A stretch of 64,000 bases of DNA from Ichthyophis bannanicus (GCA_033557465.1 CM066037.1:515088686-515152685); one strand, 5' to 3'. Numbered from the stretch's first letter, positions 44,032-55,598 are shown. Numbers and translations are program-made. The notes: generated from the sequence alone by a model not told the origin.

Positions 44032-44581
44032 AAGAAACCAAAATAGTGGGAAGAAATTAAGGAAGCTGTTATCAGTTTGGCATAGCTGAAAGCAAGAAAG
44101 AAAAGGGAAAAGGAATCCTATGTTGAAGCAATAAGATTCTTTCCTACAGAGAAGTGGATAGTGCAATCAAGTCTGTGCTAGATAGCTGAAACTGTTTTAA
44201 TTGCAAGCAGCAAGGAGAGAGCTGACAGCACTACTGATCTTGATTGTGTGTTGTATTTACATGTTCCTGTGTTAACCCTAAAGCAAGAAGCCTCTAAAAG
44301 GGAAAAGGGGAAAAGAAGCTATTGTAAATAATTCCACTGAAACACTGTTTTCATGTTCTTTAATTTGGAGAAGTTTATCCTTGTTTCTTTTTGCTGAGAA
44401 TGAAAGTTTCTTTAAGGACTGTAGCCAAGTTGGCTTAAACGGAACCCAATAAAATTCCTGTGCGCTTTAAACATCCACTTGGTTTTACTTTGAGTTCACA
44501 ACTACACCTTTGGAACAAAGGAATACAAGATGGACTCCCGTCCCTACTAGGCAACCGCCTAGGAGGGGCGTGAGCGCCACA
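43084..44581 (+). mobile_element. LTR-like unit with intact ORF (copy 2)
   Basis: Same architecture and orientation (relative to its ORF) as 8427-9813: a start near TGTGTATTGTGG, a GGGCAGCCCAGCCTGGGG block, an ORF, AATAAA at 44448-44453 about 130 bp before the end, and an end GGAGGGGCGTGAGCGCCACA comparable with GCAGGAGCGCCGCA of copy 1. The left limit is approximate (43075-43090). No reverse transcriptase, integrase or transposase is present, so it is a solo LTR with a coding U3 or a small non-autonomous element. It follows a PLE 3' end directly, while copy 1 sits within a PLE. Confidence 0.55.
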
Positions 44582-45394
44582 GTATGTATAACCTCGGGTC
44601 ATCCCTTCCAACGCTGTAATATTTCCCAGGGCGCCTGGCTCATGTCTGAGCCAACATAGGTCAGCCAGACTTGCTGCAATGCATTTTGGACTGCTGACAA
44701 GATCTGTCACATGGGAAAGCCCAGCACAGGTTCCACCATCTGTTTTCAAACACCTTTGAAGTGGTTTGACCCCTTAATCCATTGAACAACATCAGAACGC
44801 CACTTAGGTTTCCACTTAATGTAAGCAAAATGCCATCAAATTAAATTCAGGGAATACAGTAACAACAAAATAATATTAAACAAGTTAAGCAGACCCAGCA
44901 TAGAATAGTCAATCTCTTTTTAGAAAGAGGACTGCCTCTAACCTGCAAGAGTTTTCACTCCCAAAGGGAAATTCTAGACGTAGAAAAGAAAACGTGCAGA
45001 CATCCAATGGAAGAATCGCTCTACATGATTTCATGCATATAAAGGAGGCACAAACTTTCCCTGTGTGCACTTTGGCAAATTTTCAAAGCAACCATATGCA
45101 CACGCTTCCAATTTGCAAAATTACCCAGGGGATTTGTGCACTTTATGAGTGCTCGAAGACAAGCACGAATGTTATTTTGTGTCTACGCATGTGTATTTTC
45201 AAAACTAGACAAGTAAATGCTAAGAGTGTATCCACTCAGTTTGGGTAAACGTTTACATGTACAGATATAACTATCTACTAATAGAGTGAGCAATTTTATA
45301 ATTGCCAATTTCTGCAGCAAAACAGTACTTTACCCACAGAACTGCAATTGAAAATTACCCTCTCCTAGTAGCAAATGGAATAATTACCCCACTC
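44582..45394. other. No gene recognised
   Basis: Mixed non-coding DNA; no domain and no assigned repeat. Confidence 0.45.
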
Positions 45395-45595
45395 CTAGCA
45401 ATACTGGACATCACACGTTTGCTGTTTTCTATTACTCGTTCCTTACCGTTAAAATAGTGTAACCTGTTTTCAAACACGTTCAATGTTTTTGTTAACCTGT
45501 TATCAACTATGTTCCATGTAAAGTTGTTAATGTTCTTGCTTCCTGTACACAGCTGTATAGAAATGTTGCTAAATAAATAAAAATAAATAAATAAG
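45395..45595 (+). mobile_element. LINE 3' end with (AAATA)n tail
   Basis: AT-rich 3' UTR-like sequence (CCATGTAAAGTTGTTAATGT, GCTGTATAGAAATGTTGC) ending in TAAATAAATAAAAATAAATA. The tail type is that of the L2-like family, but no coding part is left. Confidence 0.6.
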
Positions 45596-45944
45596 TTAGC
45601 TGAAGGCATTTGTAGCTGCTCGGATTTTGGGGATTTTACGAATTAGCTCAAATTAAACAAGCATATGGCGAGTTGGACAAAGACAGGAGGAAGGATAGCC
45701 TGTTAATGAGGACTGGGGAGGAGGAAGGGGGCTTGATTGTGGGATAAATGATTGTATTAAATAAATGTGTATTGCAGTCACGTGCGTGCATGAGCGGGTG
45801 AGGATGCTCCTCATCTTGCTCCCAGGCTGCCCTGCTTTAACGGCGAATCCTTCAGAGTATAGCTGCTTCTTTGGGGTGGAGTCCCCACCCTTAGTGGCTG
45901 GAGTGTGTCCGGATTTGGAATTGGGCTGTGGTACACGGCTTAGT

Positions 45945-46755
45945 ATGCGAACAGCAACAAAAAGAGAAAAAGACAAAGCAGGCCGTGAGCCCAAGATGGC
46001 GCCTGTGGCAGCCACGATATCAGCACCCCCCTCCCCAGGCACGGAGAATATCAATGTGATGCCGGCGGAACTGGCTCAAGAAGTCGTTAAGCTTTTGGAG
46101 CCAAAATTTGATTGGGTTATGCAAAAGTTGAAAGAAATGGATGAGGCACTAATGGATGTCAGACGCAAAGTGGAAAAAGTGGAGCTGAGAGTAACAGCCC
46201 TGGAGGACACTGATGTGCAGCGAGAGAGAGAGAGCTGCAGAAGCAGCTTGAGGTTCTCGTAGCTGAAGTGGATGACTTGGAGAACCGCTCCAGGTGGAAT
46301 AACCTGCGGATGGTTGCAGTCCTGGAAGCCTGGTTGGACCAGCAGCTCCCCTCTCTCTTTCTCATGGCTCCCAAAGGAATTAAGTCTGGATCTGTTGGTG
46401 GGAGTTATCCAGCTGTAGTGCACACATCACCTAGGCCCCAAAGCTGCAGTACTTGCCAGGATATTAAATGTCTACCATAAGGCGTTTTTGCTGCAAGCCT
46501 ACTGCATGTGCCGCGATTTATGATTGAACAATCAACCAATCCTATTATTTCAGGATTACTCAGTATCTCTCACCACTAAGCGGAAAGAATTCTCCCCCAT
46601 TTGCACTGAACTTTATAAACGGGGCATCCGGTTTACACTAGCCTTCCCAGCGACTCTTCGACTTTTTCATGAGGGGGCAGCACACTCGTTTGAGACTGAT
46701 GGAGCCGCAAAAAAATTTGTGGACACCTTGCCTACTCTGGATTGTACAGCCAGTC
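45945..46755 (+). pseudogene. L1/Tx1-like ORF1 protein
   Basis: An ATG at 45945 begins a Lys-rich head, then a coiled-coil region (FDWVMQKLKEMDEALMDVRR, VEKVELRVTALED). A frameshift in a (GA)n run at about 46222 breaks the frame; the continuation LVAEVDDLENRSRWNNLRMV is the RRM-edge signature of L1 ORF1p. Further on, ILLFQDYSVSLTTKRKEF and KRGIRFTLAFPATLRLFHEG with AAKKFVDTLP form the C-terminal domain. The RRM middle is missing. ORF1p is the RNA-binding trimer of L1 elements. This copy is not functional. Confidence 0.78.
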
Positions 46756-47074
46756 CTTGATAGTGACCATGGAAGTCTGGATGGATTTGCAGACTGATTA
46801 TGCTTTTCAGCTGACTACCAGTTGGGTGTTGCACGTATCGAGTGGACATTGGTTTGCTTTGCCACTTGTTGGATGTGTACAGGAGTCTGACTTTTGTGTT
46901 ACTTTTAAGGGCTAGTAGGGCTCCCAAGTGGCATGGGGGGTGGGTCAGCATGGAGGTATGATGGTTCATGGTCCGCTCCACTTGGTGGAGCATAGAGATG
47001 GTTGGATTTGTTTCTGTGTGGGGTTTCTGCACTGTGTGGGTTTTGTATGTGGCTTGTTTGAGATGAGGGTGTAA

Positions 47075-47975
47075 GGTCTTCAGCTTGGAGAGGTGGAGCT
47101 GAAATTTAGTGCTTTTGCAGATGATTTACTGCTCTACCTATGACAGTCTGAAATGTCTCTCCCAAAACTTTGGCGATTATAGAGGTCTTTGGCCGGTTTT
47201 CAGTGTGGCGGATCAACAGAACCAAATCCATAGCTCTGGATGTGGGGGGAGGTGGTGGGTTCATCAGAGTTGGGTCGGGACTTTTCCTTTAGTTTGGGTG
47301 GAGGGTTCGATCAGATACTTGGGGATTCAGGTACCTGCCTTTTCCAGCACAATTGCATGATACTTATATTCTCCCCTTGGCGTCTAAGATGACTCAGCAC
47401 CTGCAAAATTGGATGGGACTCCCTCTCTCCTTGAAAGGGTGTAAAGCTTTGTTTAAAACAGTGGTTCTCAACCCAGTCCTTTGGGACTCCCAGGCCAGTC
47501 AGGTTTTCAGGATATCCACAATGAATGAATGCATCTAACTGAAGGAGCTTCAGTATAAATTCTTGTGGCGGGCTTTTGTCCATGACATTTGGACCCATAA
47601 GGCAGGGCTGAAGCCTGTAGACTTTTGTAGATTGTGCAAATCTGCAAGTGTACACCGATTCACCACTTCTGGACCTGCCCTGGTATATGCCTTCACTGGC
47701 AACAGGTGTGCGACCGCTTGGGTGTGGTACTGGGAACTGCTATCTCTCCCACCTTGGAAATGTGCTTGTTTGGACAGTACTTGGTAAGGTGGGTCTTAGC
47801 AGTCTCTCAGCGGCACTTGTGTGATCGGCCCTTTTTAATGGTCAGGCGGGTGTTATTACACTACTGGTTGTCTGAGGATGCTCTAGGGTTTTGGCAGTGG
47901 GAGCAAGTCTTCTTGGAACAGCGGTTGGTGAAACAGTTGGGTACAAAAGCTTGGGACTGCTTTATTGCAGTCTGA
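47075..47975 (+). pseudogene. L1/Tx1-like ORF2, end of RT and C-terminal region
   Basis: Reads VELKFSAFADDLLLYL (motif C with A-D-D), then RFSVWRINRTKSIAL, RYLGIQVPAF, LASKMTQHLQNWMGLPLSLK; after the MITE insertion LQYKFLWRAFVHDIW and a region WTCPGICLHWQQVCDRLGVV, FLMVRRVLLHYWLSEDALGF and WEQVFLEQRLVKQLG before a stop. This is the usual C-terminal order of L1/Tx1 ORF2. Several frame changes. Confidence 0.75.
47459..47541. repeat. One arm of the palindromic MITE
   Basis: CAGTGGTTCTCAACCCAGTC, then CAGTCAGGTTTTCAGGATAT and CCACAATGAATGAATGC. It is the same family as 2278-2466 but only the left arm, inserted in the L1-like ORF2. Confidence 0.7.
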
Positions 47976-48784
47976 TTGCCCTATATTGAAATGCTACCTC
48001 CTCCCTCAAGAGGGTCCCTTTTGAATGTCTGAATGTTTGCGTGTTTGATTGGTTGAATGCTGGCGTGTCAGACTGTGTCCTGGAGATCCAGTTTCTTTAT
48101 GTTGTTTGAGAACCTTCTTCTTTTTCTTTGCCCTGCCAAGGACCTCGGCATGTGGTTCTTTGCAGTATCTCTTCCACCGTGTTATTCCCTTTTGTGTCCC
48201 ATTTTCTTGCCTCTCTCCTTCATTTGTTACATTCAATATTATCTACTCCTCATTCCTGTTGTCCGTTGGTACACTCTGAGGAGCTCATTTATTTCTGGTT
48301 GGCTCTTCACTTTCGTAGCTCTTTGCATGCATGGTTATCCCGAGTATGATTGGGTGACTGGTGTGTCTGGGTAGCTGGAGGCCTCAGCCACAGGGGTGGG
48401 GTGGAGGGAGGAAGTTTGGGCCAGGAAGGGAAGGGTTGGGGTGGTTCACTCTTGTTGGCCAGTGCACAAGGTCGGGTATGTTCTATTCTGCTGCTCTGCT
48501 CATGTAACAGTGAGTGAGAATGGGTTTCAGGTTTCTGAGCTTGGGTGCAGTTCGGTGAGATCCTCTTAGATATGTAAGGGGAAAGGGGACTTACTTGGTT
48601 TTGTATGCAGGATGTTTATATCTGTTTTATATTGAAAATTGTTATACTTAGCTTTCTTGCTGGTTGTTTTATGTTTCTAATAAAAAAGGTTTTGCAACTA
48701 AATAAATGTGTATATAAATCACTTTGGGAATGTAGATAGAGGTGATTAATAAAATGGAAATAAATAAAACTACATAAATATATG

Positions 48785-48996
48785 GAGTGGTGGAGTAGCC
48801 TAGTGGTTAGAGCACTGGCTTGGTAACCTAAAGATCAGGGTTCAATTTCCCATGAGCACTTCCTGTGGCCTTGGGCAAAGTCACTTAATACTCCAGTGCC
48901 TTGGAAGAAAAAAACCTGGCAATCTACTTTCAGTCACACCTTTCCAAGAAAACCTAGGGGCTGCTGGGTTGCCAGGAATCAGCACTTAAACAAAAT
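48785..48996 (+). mobile_element. tRNA-derived SINE
   Basis: TAGCCTAGTGGTTAGAGCAC (box A) and GGTTCAATTTCCC (box B) are followed by the body GGGCAAAGTCACTTAATACT and GGGTTGCCAGGAATCAGCAC. It is collinear with the copy at 24935-25142. The 3' tail is degraded. This is not a functional tRNA gene: the cloverleaf cannot be completed. Confidence 0.82.
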
Positions 48997-49281
48997 ATAG
49001 ATATGTACTGGGCAAAAATGCAAAATTTTCATGCTAATCAAATATGCGTTTTCCTCTTACCCTTTCAAACTATTTCCAAAATGTTCACAATTCCTCTAGC
49101 CATAGTAGCAGTTTGGGAATAAAGATGTAGGGGTAAAATTGCCTAGATGGGAGACACAGGAGGTCAAAAAGATGCAACAATGCCAGGTACATGGGCTTCA
49201 TAAACTAAACCTGACTCTTGCAGGTCAAGACGTTTCATGCATTCAAGCAAGTTAGTCCTTGCCACACATCCTTTAATAGAT
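48997..49281. other. No gene recognised
   Basis: Non-coding spacer. Confidence 0.45.
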
Positions 49282-50450
49282 TGGAACATAAAAACATAAA
49301 AATTGCCATACTTGGTCAGAACAAAAGTCCATTAACCCCAATATCCTGTTTCCAGCAGTGGCCAATCCATGTAACTGGCAGGACCACAAAAAGTAGATTG
49401 ATTCTATCAGGGAGGCACTACCATTAGGTGAACTAGGCGGTTGCCTAGAGGGATGGCCCTCTGGGGGAGCTCATTGCCAACACTGCTGTTGCCCCTCTCC
49501 AGAAAGTCAGTGGCTGCAATAGTCGCAAACCACCTCGTGGAGCTCACCTTCCAGTACTGCAACTGCAGGGCTGCTTGCTTCTGCCCCTCTCCGACTCTCG
49601 ATGCCAACTTCCTGTTTGCATGGGAAGTCGGCACAGTGGTGAAGAGTGGTAGACGCAAACATTCCCAGGGCACTGAAGTCTGAAGGTTAGCCCCATGGGG
49701 CTGTTTGTGGCTATTGCCACTGCTGTCAATACTGGAGGGGACGACAGTGGTGGCAAAGAGCACCAGAGGGGGGCACGCCATGGGAGGGCACCACATGGGG
49801 GGGGGGGCCAAGGGAGGGAAGGGAATGGCTTATGGACTTTTTCTCCAGGAATTTATCCAAATATTTTTTACAGCCAGTTACACTAACTGCTTTTAACACA
49901 TCCTCTGGTACAAATGTCACAGCTTAACCTTGCTGCTCAGCACTTTCATGGTGTATCCCCTGGGCTTTGTACTTTTTGAAAGAGTAAATAATCAATTCAA
50001 ATTTAGCCATTCCACACCACTCAGCTTTTTATAGATCTCTCTCATATCTCCAAGCTGAAGTGCCCTAACGTTTTTTTACTGCTTCCTCAAAGGAAAGCCA
50101 TTCTATCCCCTTTACCATTTTGGTTACCCATCTCTGTGCTTTTTCTAATTCTGCTATATCTTTTTTGAGATGCGGTGACTAGAATTGCACCCAATACTCA
50201 AGGTGCAGCCACACCATGGAGCTATACAGAGGCACTATGATATTTTCCATTTTATTCTCCATCTCTTCCCTAATAATTCCTAACATTCTGTTTGCTTTCT
50301 TGGTTGCTGCTGCACAATGACGCCTCGATCCTTTCCTGGGTGGAAAGTCCTAATGTTGAACCTAGCATTGTGCAACTATCGTTTGGATTATTCTTCCCTA
50401 TTTGCATCACTTTGCACTTATCCACTTTGGTCAAATGAGCATGGAGGCAG
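49282..50450 (-). mobile_element. CR1 LINE 3' region, interrupted
   Basis: The minus strand begins in the thumb/C-terminal region at about 50450 (VDKCKVMQIGKNNPND) and continues to KKYLDKFLEKKSISHS. After an insertion (49408-49825) comes the 3' UTR ending with GGCCACTGCTGGAAACAGGA, TTGTTCTGACCAAGTATGGC and a TTTTTATGTTTTTATG tail. Frames are mostly broken. Confidence 0.8.
49408..49825. mobile_element. Non-autonomous element inserted in CR1
   Basis: It interrupts CR1 between a short block before GATTCTAT and GGCTTATGGACTTTT. It starts CAGGGAGGCACTACCATTAG with GAACTAGGCGGTTGCCTAGA (an internal inverted repeat). The interior is GC-rich with a poly-G run at 49797-49808. Outer motifs resemble those of the fold-back element at 17245-17725. 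Short open frames on both strands are not gene-like. Confidence 0.6.
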
Positions 50451-51432
50451 CTTAGTAACGATGCCAACAGACACAGGTTGACCCTGGTGGGCTGCTCTAG
50501 TTCTGGTTACGTAGTATCGCATCTATAGACTTGTAGCTCCAATGTCTCCATTTAAGGCAGGACTACACATGCAGTGGGACTAAAGAGTACTGAATTAGTC
50601 TGTCAAGAATTACTTGGATCAGGTGATAGCACTATTGGCTACCCTAACTTCAAACCAGTTTTCAAAGAACTTCATGATGATGGATATTATCACAGCTCAG
50701 AGATGGTGTGACACTAGCTCTCAAATTTACTGATTAGAAAAGCTGAATGAGGATAGTGCTGTAGGTTTCAGCACAGACAGCATTATTACAGGTTTCAATT
50801 ACAACCCTTCAGCTTTGATACAACTGCCAAAGGCACTTGGGAACTGGCCTTTAATAATAATCCTAAGAGCAGCAATCTAAATTCCAGACATCTCCTCCAG
50901 TTCTGCAATTGGCAGGAAACAATATGTTCTGTCAAACAATGAGGGAATACACTGTAACGTGGTAGAGAATACCAATACATTAGAACATGGGGCCGTCCTC
51001 GTTGTGTTCTAATGGATCCTGCTCACCATTGAAGTTTCAAACACATCCATCAGGTGCATTTATTCAAATATTATTCAAATTCAAACACTGAAAAAATACA
51101 GGACTGAAATATAATATACTTGAAGTTCATTTGGGGGCAAATTTAATATACAAGCTGGAATCATTAATCATCCAGGTTTTGGACATTATTGAAGCTAGAT
51201 TTTTGGATATTTTCTGCCCCATGGAAACTTGACTTCTGAATGGGGACACATGAAGGCACATTTTACAAAGGAAACCCAAGTGCAATATGGGATATCCAAG
51301 CCAAAACGTCTTGGGAAGAAAGCAGGCACGTGCAAGTTCAGGCACAATTTCACAAATGTGCACGTGCCCAGTATAGATGTCTATGAGGTTGTCTACACAG
51401 ACATCCCCAGAATAGCATTTTAGACTGGAGAC
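50451..51432. other. No gene recognised
   Basis: Non-coding; a few short frames without domains. Confidence 0.45.
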
Positions 51433-51545
51433 ATCCAATAACCTAATGGTTAGAGTAGTGGGCTAAGATCAGGGCTGTCAGGGCTCAAATCCCACTGCTG
51501 CCCCATGTGATCTTGGGCAAATCACTTAGCTCTATCCCCTCTGGA
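51433..51545 (+). mobile_element. tRNA-derived SINE, partial
   Basis: ACCTAATGGTTAGAGTAGTG and GGGCTCAAATCCCACTGCTG resemble A and B boxes, followed by ATCTTGGGCAAATCACTTAG, the conserved SINE body. Truncated after that block. Confidence 0.7.
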
Positions 51546-51674
51546 TATTTTACAGCCAAAACAAACATTTTCCCAATGTCTATTTATGTCTGGAGCAGGT
51601 CTAAACTTGGACAAGGTTGGACATTTCTGAAATCGAGCAGGGATGTCTGAGTCCATTGTATCTCTCCAGACAAT

Positions 51675-51860
51675 TTTAAATTTATTTACATTCTCTTATA
51701 TACCGCGCTATTCTGCATCAGTGCGGTTTACATTGAACAAACTGAAATTACATTGAACAGGGCATTATAACTTGGAGATAACTATTTTACAGGGAACATG
51801 GGCTATGGAGGATTAAGTGGCTTGCCCAAGACCACAAGGAGCACCTGTGGGACATTCCTC
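51675..51860 (-). mobile_element. L2-like LINE 3' UTR fragment
   Basis: ATATACCGCGCTATTCTGCA and GTGCGGTTTACATTGAACAA match the 3' UTR start of the minus-strand L2-like element at 29041 (ATACCGCCCCTTCCAGC..., GGCGGTTTACATGAAAC). Followed by SINE-like GTGGCTTGCCCAAGACCACA. 51861-52019 holds a short repeat with CATTTGGAC/GTCCAAATG-type motifs but no gene. Confidence 0.6.
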
Positions 51861-52019
51861 CTCCATGTCCCCATGTCTATTTGGACAACCCTGTACCGGA
51901 GACATCTTTAAAAGCCATTTGTAAAATTGTTCTGGGGACGTCTCTGTTATTTGGACATCCATATGCATGTCTTCAGATGCCCAAATCAAAACTAAGGCTT
52001 TTAAAATGACCCCTTTATA

Positions 52020-53215
52020 TCTGAGACAGGCCAGCATAAAAATAATCTTGCTCTAAGTTGGCCTCTTATAAGAAAATTAGCAGTTGATATTACCAGTCTG
52101 CGAAGGTGGCTAAAAAGGATTACTATAATGTGATTATTGCTAAAATCAAAACCCCAGTGATCTGACAAAAGATCCAGTTCTGACCCCTGATCAGTTTGTG
52201 AATCGCTTTGCATGTAGGACTGACAGCATTCAGCTTTCTGTGTCAATCATTCCAATACTTGAACCCTTGGTAATTGTGACGCATCATTCATTGAGAAATC
52301 CACAGAACCAGCTCCTAACTGGCTTTCACACTCTGCCTTTAATATTTCTTCTGCTTTTTCCTTGAGGAACACTTTGGGGATTGTTGCCAATTTCATAGCA
52401 TTCAATGATCCTCTTCACGAGCAATTTTCAGAGATCCTCTTCCCACATCTCCACACTCTAGTTTCTTATAGCTTTACCCTTGGTTTAGTTCCAGCTACCT
52501 GGAAAGAGGCCACTAAACCCACTAATGGATTTTCTTGCTTATCATAATGATTGACCCATTTCCAATCTTCCATTTATGTCCAAAATAGTAGAAAATAGTA
52601 GCACCTCAGTTATCAAATTTCTTGAAAAAAACTGATGTTCTCCATCCAAGACAACTAGGCTTTAGAACAGGTTAGTGCACAGAACTGGCTCTAGTGGGTC
52701 TGTCTGACCTCATTAGAGTACTGGCAGGTAATGATACTCACTTGCAGCGCCTACAATCTCGAACTCCTTGCCGGAGAAGTTAAGGACAACTAAAGACATT
52801 AAGGACTACAGGAAACAACTAAAAACGTCCCTGTTCTCCAAACACTTCAATGATGAAATCCAGTACACTCCCTAACGACTCACACATAAATAATTCATGC
52901 CCGAATACATCTGTTGTAAATAAGTTATACTCCCTAGCATCTCCTGCATGTCACCCCTTCCCACATTTCTAAAAGAGTTCTTGTAATTTTCAGTTGAAGT
53001 TGTAATGTAAACCACTTTGATTCCAAGAAAGGCGGTATAGAAAGCGTGTTAAATAAATAAATAAATAAATAAAATAAATAAATAGTGCTCTGATGGATTT
53101 AACTGACCACGCTATTCTCCTTCACAGATTACAAGAAATGGATTCACTGACACAGTTCTTAGATGGTTCAACTCTTATTTGGGGAATTGGTCATTTTGTA
53201 TTGCATTGAATAATA
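52020..53215 (+). mobile_element. L2-like LINE reverse-transcriptase fragment, decayed
   Basis: Blocks seen in broken frames: LVPATWKEATKPT, PISNLPFMSKIVE-like sequence at 52555-52600, LHPRQLGFRTG near 52640, and after a nested insertion DLTDHAILLHRLQEM with TVLRWFNSYLGNWS near 53150. Order is that of L2-type RT. No intact domain. The insert at 52745-53087 separates motif A region from its upstream part. Confidence 0.65.
52745..53087 (+). mobile_element. L2-like LINE 3' end, nested
   Basis: NSLPEKLRTTKDIKDYRKQL and KTSLFSKHF are the last codons of the L2-like ORF, followed by a 3' UTR with GTAAACCACTTTGATTCCAA and GGCGGTATAGAAAGCG and a long (AAATA)n tail at 53049-53086. Confidence 0.82.
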
Positions 53216-53269
53216 GGCATGGGCATTTCAGGATTGTTTGGGCACCTAAAAATTAATAACATGAGCAAA
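53216..53269. other. Spacer
   Basis: Short non-coding spacer between the L2-like fragment and a CR1 tail. Confidence 0.4.
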
Positions 53270-53340
53270 TTGTGGCTTGGATTGGCCACTGTTAGAAACA
53301 GGATACTGGGCTTGATGGACCTTGGTCTGACCCAGTCTTG
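53270..53340 (+). mobile_element. CR1 LINE 3' UTR fragment
   Basis: GGATTGGCCACTGTTAGAAA, GGATACTGGGCTTGATGGAC and TTGGTCTGACCCAGTCTTGC are the final bases of the CR1 3' UTR known from 5645-5700. Confidence 0.85.
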
Positions 53341-53692
53341 CATGATGGTTGGGAGAGCCCTACAATCTCCAGACTATGGTCCAGGAAAAACATATCTGGA
53401 GTTTTTATATATGACATCTTTAGTTTTCCTTGCTTTCTGCAAAAGCAATTCCTTATGCTGATAATTCAACTCATCGAGACTGCACAGACAATTGAGTTAG
53501 GTCAGGCAACGAGTAAGTTCCCAGGGTGCTCACTCTATAACTAAGTTTCTGGGCAGAGGTGGATCCACAAAGATTTCTTACAAAAGCTTCTCCACAAAAA
53601 TCGCCATAACACTCACTTCTACTACTACTACTACACCTACTATTCATCATTTATATAGCGCTACAAGGCATACGCAGAGCTGTACAGACATA
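53341..53692. repeat. Spacer with (CTA)n tract and short repeat
   Basis: 53620-53640 is a (CTA)n microsatellite followed by CATTTATATAGCGCTACAAG and GCATACGCAGAGCTGTACAG, a sequence that looks like the end of a retroposon or DNA element. No gene. Confidence 0.5.
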
Positions 53693-54204
53693 ATGGTCTA
53701 ATGCTTGGCAGTTAAGATTTAATGTGAAGAAATGCAGTGTAATGCACTTGGGAAGCAGAAATTCAAGGATATTGTACACGACAGGGGGGTGAGAGGTTGG
53801 TGTGCATGGACCAGGAGAAGAACCTTGGAGTGATTGTTTCTGAGGATCCCAAGGTAGCGAAGCAGTGCAACAAGGTGGTGGCGAAAGACAGAAGGATGCT
53901 GGGTTGCATACAAAGAGGAATTACCAGCAGAAAGGAAGCGGTACTAATGCCACTGTACAGGTCGCTGGTGAGGCCTCACTTGGAATATTGTGTTCAGTTT
54001 TGGAGAACATATTTTGCAAAGGATATAAAAAGACTGGAAACAGTTCACAGGAAGGCGACCAAAATGATTTGGAGTCTGCATCAGAAGACTTATAAGAAGA
54101 GACTTGAAGACTAAATATATATACTCTGGAGGAGAGGAGGGACAGGGGAGATATGATTCAGACCTTTAAATACTTAGGGGTATGTTTACTAAACTGCGGT
54201 AACG

Positions 54205-54320
54205 GTACATAACGCGCGTTATATAACGTTAACGATCGTTAGCGCATCATAACGCGCGTTATGATGCGCTAACGATTGTTAACGTTACATAACGCGCGTT
54301 ATGATGCGCTAACGATTGTA
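54205..54320. repeat. Subterminal palindrome array of the Harbinger-type element
   Basis: Three copies of ATAACGCGCGTTAT, interleaved with GATGCGCTAACGATTGT and GTTAACGATCGTTAGCGCAT. One further TAACGCGCGTTATCGGTAAC lies near the right end (57843-57862). Such repeated subterminal motifs in DNA transposons often bind the transposase; that is inference here. Confidence 0.75.
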
Positions 54321-55379
54321 ACACCCTTCGGCGCGGTAAAACACCGCAGAAGGTGGAGAGAAGGCGGAGAGAAGGGGTCAGTGGGTGGAGAGTGGGCGGG
54401 GAGAGGCTCCCTTCACACTAACGTGCTGATCTGAAGAGCTGAATCCAAATGCGAATGAAAACCTGCCGTTAAATGCACATTACAGGGGAGAGAAACCATT
54501 TTAGTGTCAGCAATGTACAGCCCAGGCAGGGAAACCAAAACAAAGTGATAAGTGTGATACATGTGCACAGAACAAAAGGGCCATAAACACTGAAAATGAC
54601 CCCAACAAACTGGAAAAAAAACATAACCAAGCTGGCCAATAGTGGTATCAATGAGAAACATCAACCCCTCCCCCCCCCCGAGTAAGCTCCATAGAACAGA
54701 TATAAATCGTGGAAGGGTCTATACTCCGTCCCCATACAAGGTGAATGAGCCCACAGTGAAATAGCGCTGCTCAGGGTTTTCCCCACCATCGGACAGGGTT
54801 CCTATGGCATGCACATGTCCCGCAACATCAGGGCGGGCATGTCAGAACGGCAACTGGACAGATGCCAGAGAAGGGGATACAGAGGGCCGCAGGCGGCACA
54901 TGCTGTGGTGCAGCTGGGCCACAGTGCGGACTAGGGTGATGCCTAGGTGGCCCATACGAATGCTGAAACAGCAGAGCAGCCAGACAGCAACTGCTGAAGG
55001 CCCAACATGGGCATAAGTGTGTTTCCCACAGTGTCACAGGGGATAGTACCCAACAGTTACCCCCAAGGGCACGGAACATTGGCAGGCGGGGCTGGGGGGA
55101 GCGTGGACGTCTATGCAGGCACCCCTATCCCAGAACCCGCACCATAGGCAGCCGCCTACCTGCACACTGGATGGCCTGAGACTGCGCAGCACCAGCACCA
55201 CCAGCAGAAGGGCATGTCAGCATGGTGGCTGAGGGATACTGGTGGTGGAGGCAGCAGTGGCAGCTGCCCAGAGCAGACCGTGGCCTAGCCCTGTGTAGGT
55301 GGGTGCCGTGTACTGCAACAGATGGGCCCTGTCTGACGAACAGTCATGGTATCACCAAGGAATGTACTGACTCTGTGAC

Positions 55380-55450
55380 AACAAGGTGGTGCAGTGCACA
55401 AAACCAGTGTATTCAGAAGCAGAGGGTCACAGGTTCAAGTCCCAGCTGTG
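55380..55450 (+). repeat. tRNA-like module inside the Harbinger-type element
   Basis: AAGGTGGTGCAGTGCACAAA with AACCAGTGTATTC (box-A-like) and CACAGGTTCAAGTCCCAGCT (good box B). A complete cloverleaf is not formed. It faces the similar module at 57690-57765. Confidence 0.5.
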
Positions 55451-55598
55451 GTTCCTGCCAACCCAGTCCCCATATTTTACCCACTACTACAACGTGCTAA
55501 TACAGACAGCACCTTTATTGCAGATGATGTAAACATGCCCAAGACACCTACATTTTACCCTACAGAGCACAGACACCATAAACATGCACATTACCTAG

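Larger units (their letters stand above)
45690..48720 (+). mobile_element. L1/Tx1-like LINE, internally deleted and decayed
   Basis: Order of remnants: possible 5' UTR, ORF1 (45945-46755), a jump to the end of the RT (about 47075), the ORF2 C-terminal region to 47973, a 3' UTR of about 0.7 kb and an end TTTCTAATAAAAAAGGTTTTG. The endonuclease and most of the RT are missing. A MITE arm is inserted at 47459-47541. This is the only L1-type copy I see in the window. Confidence 0.75.

Noticed and set aside
48785..48860. Possible tRNA gene
   Set aside because: A and B boxes are present but the acceptor stem and anticodon arm do not fold; the sequence continues into a SINE body shared with other copies.
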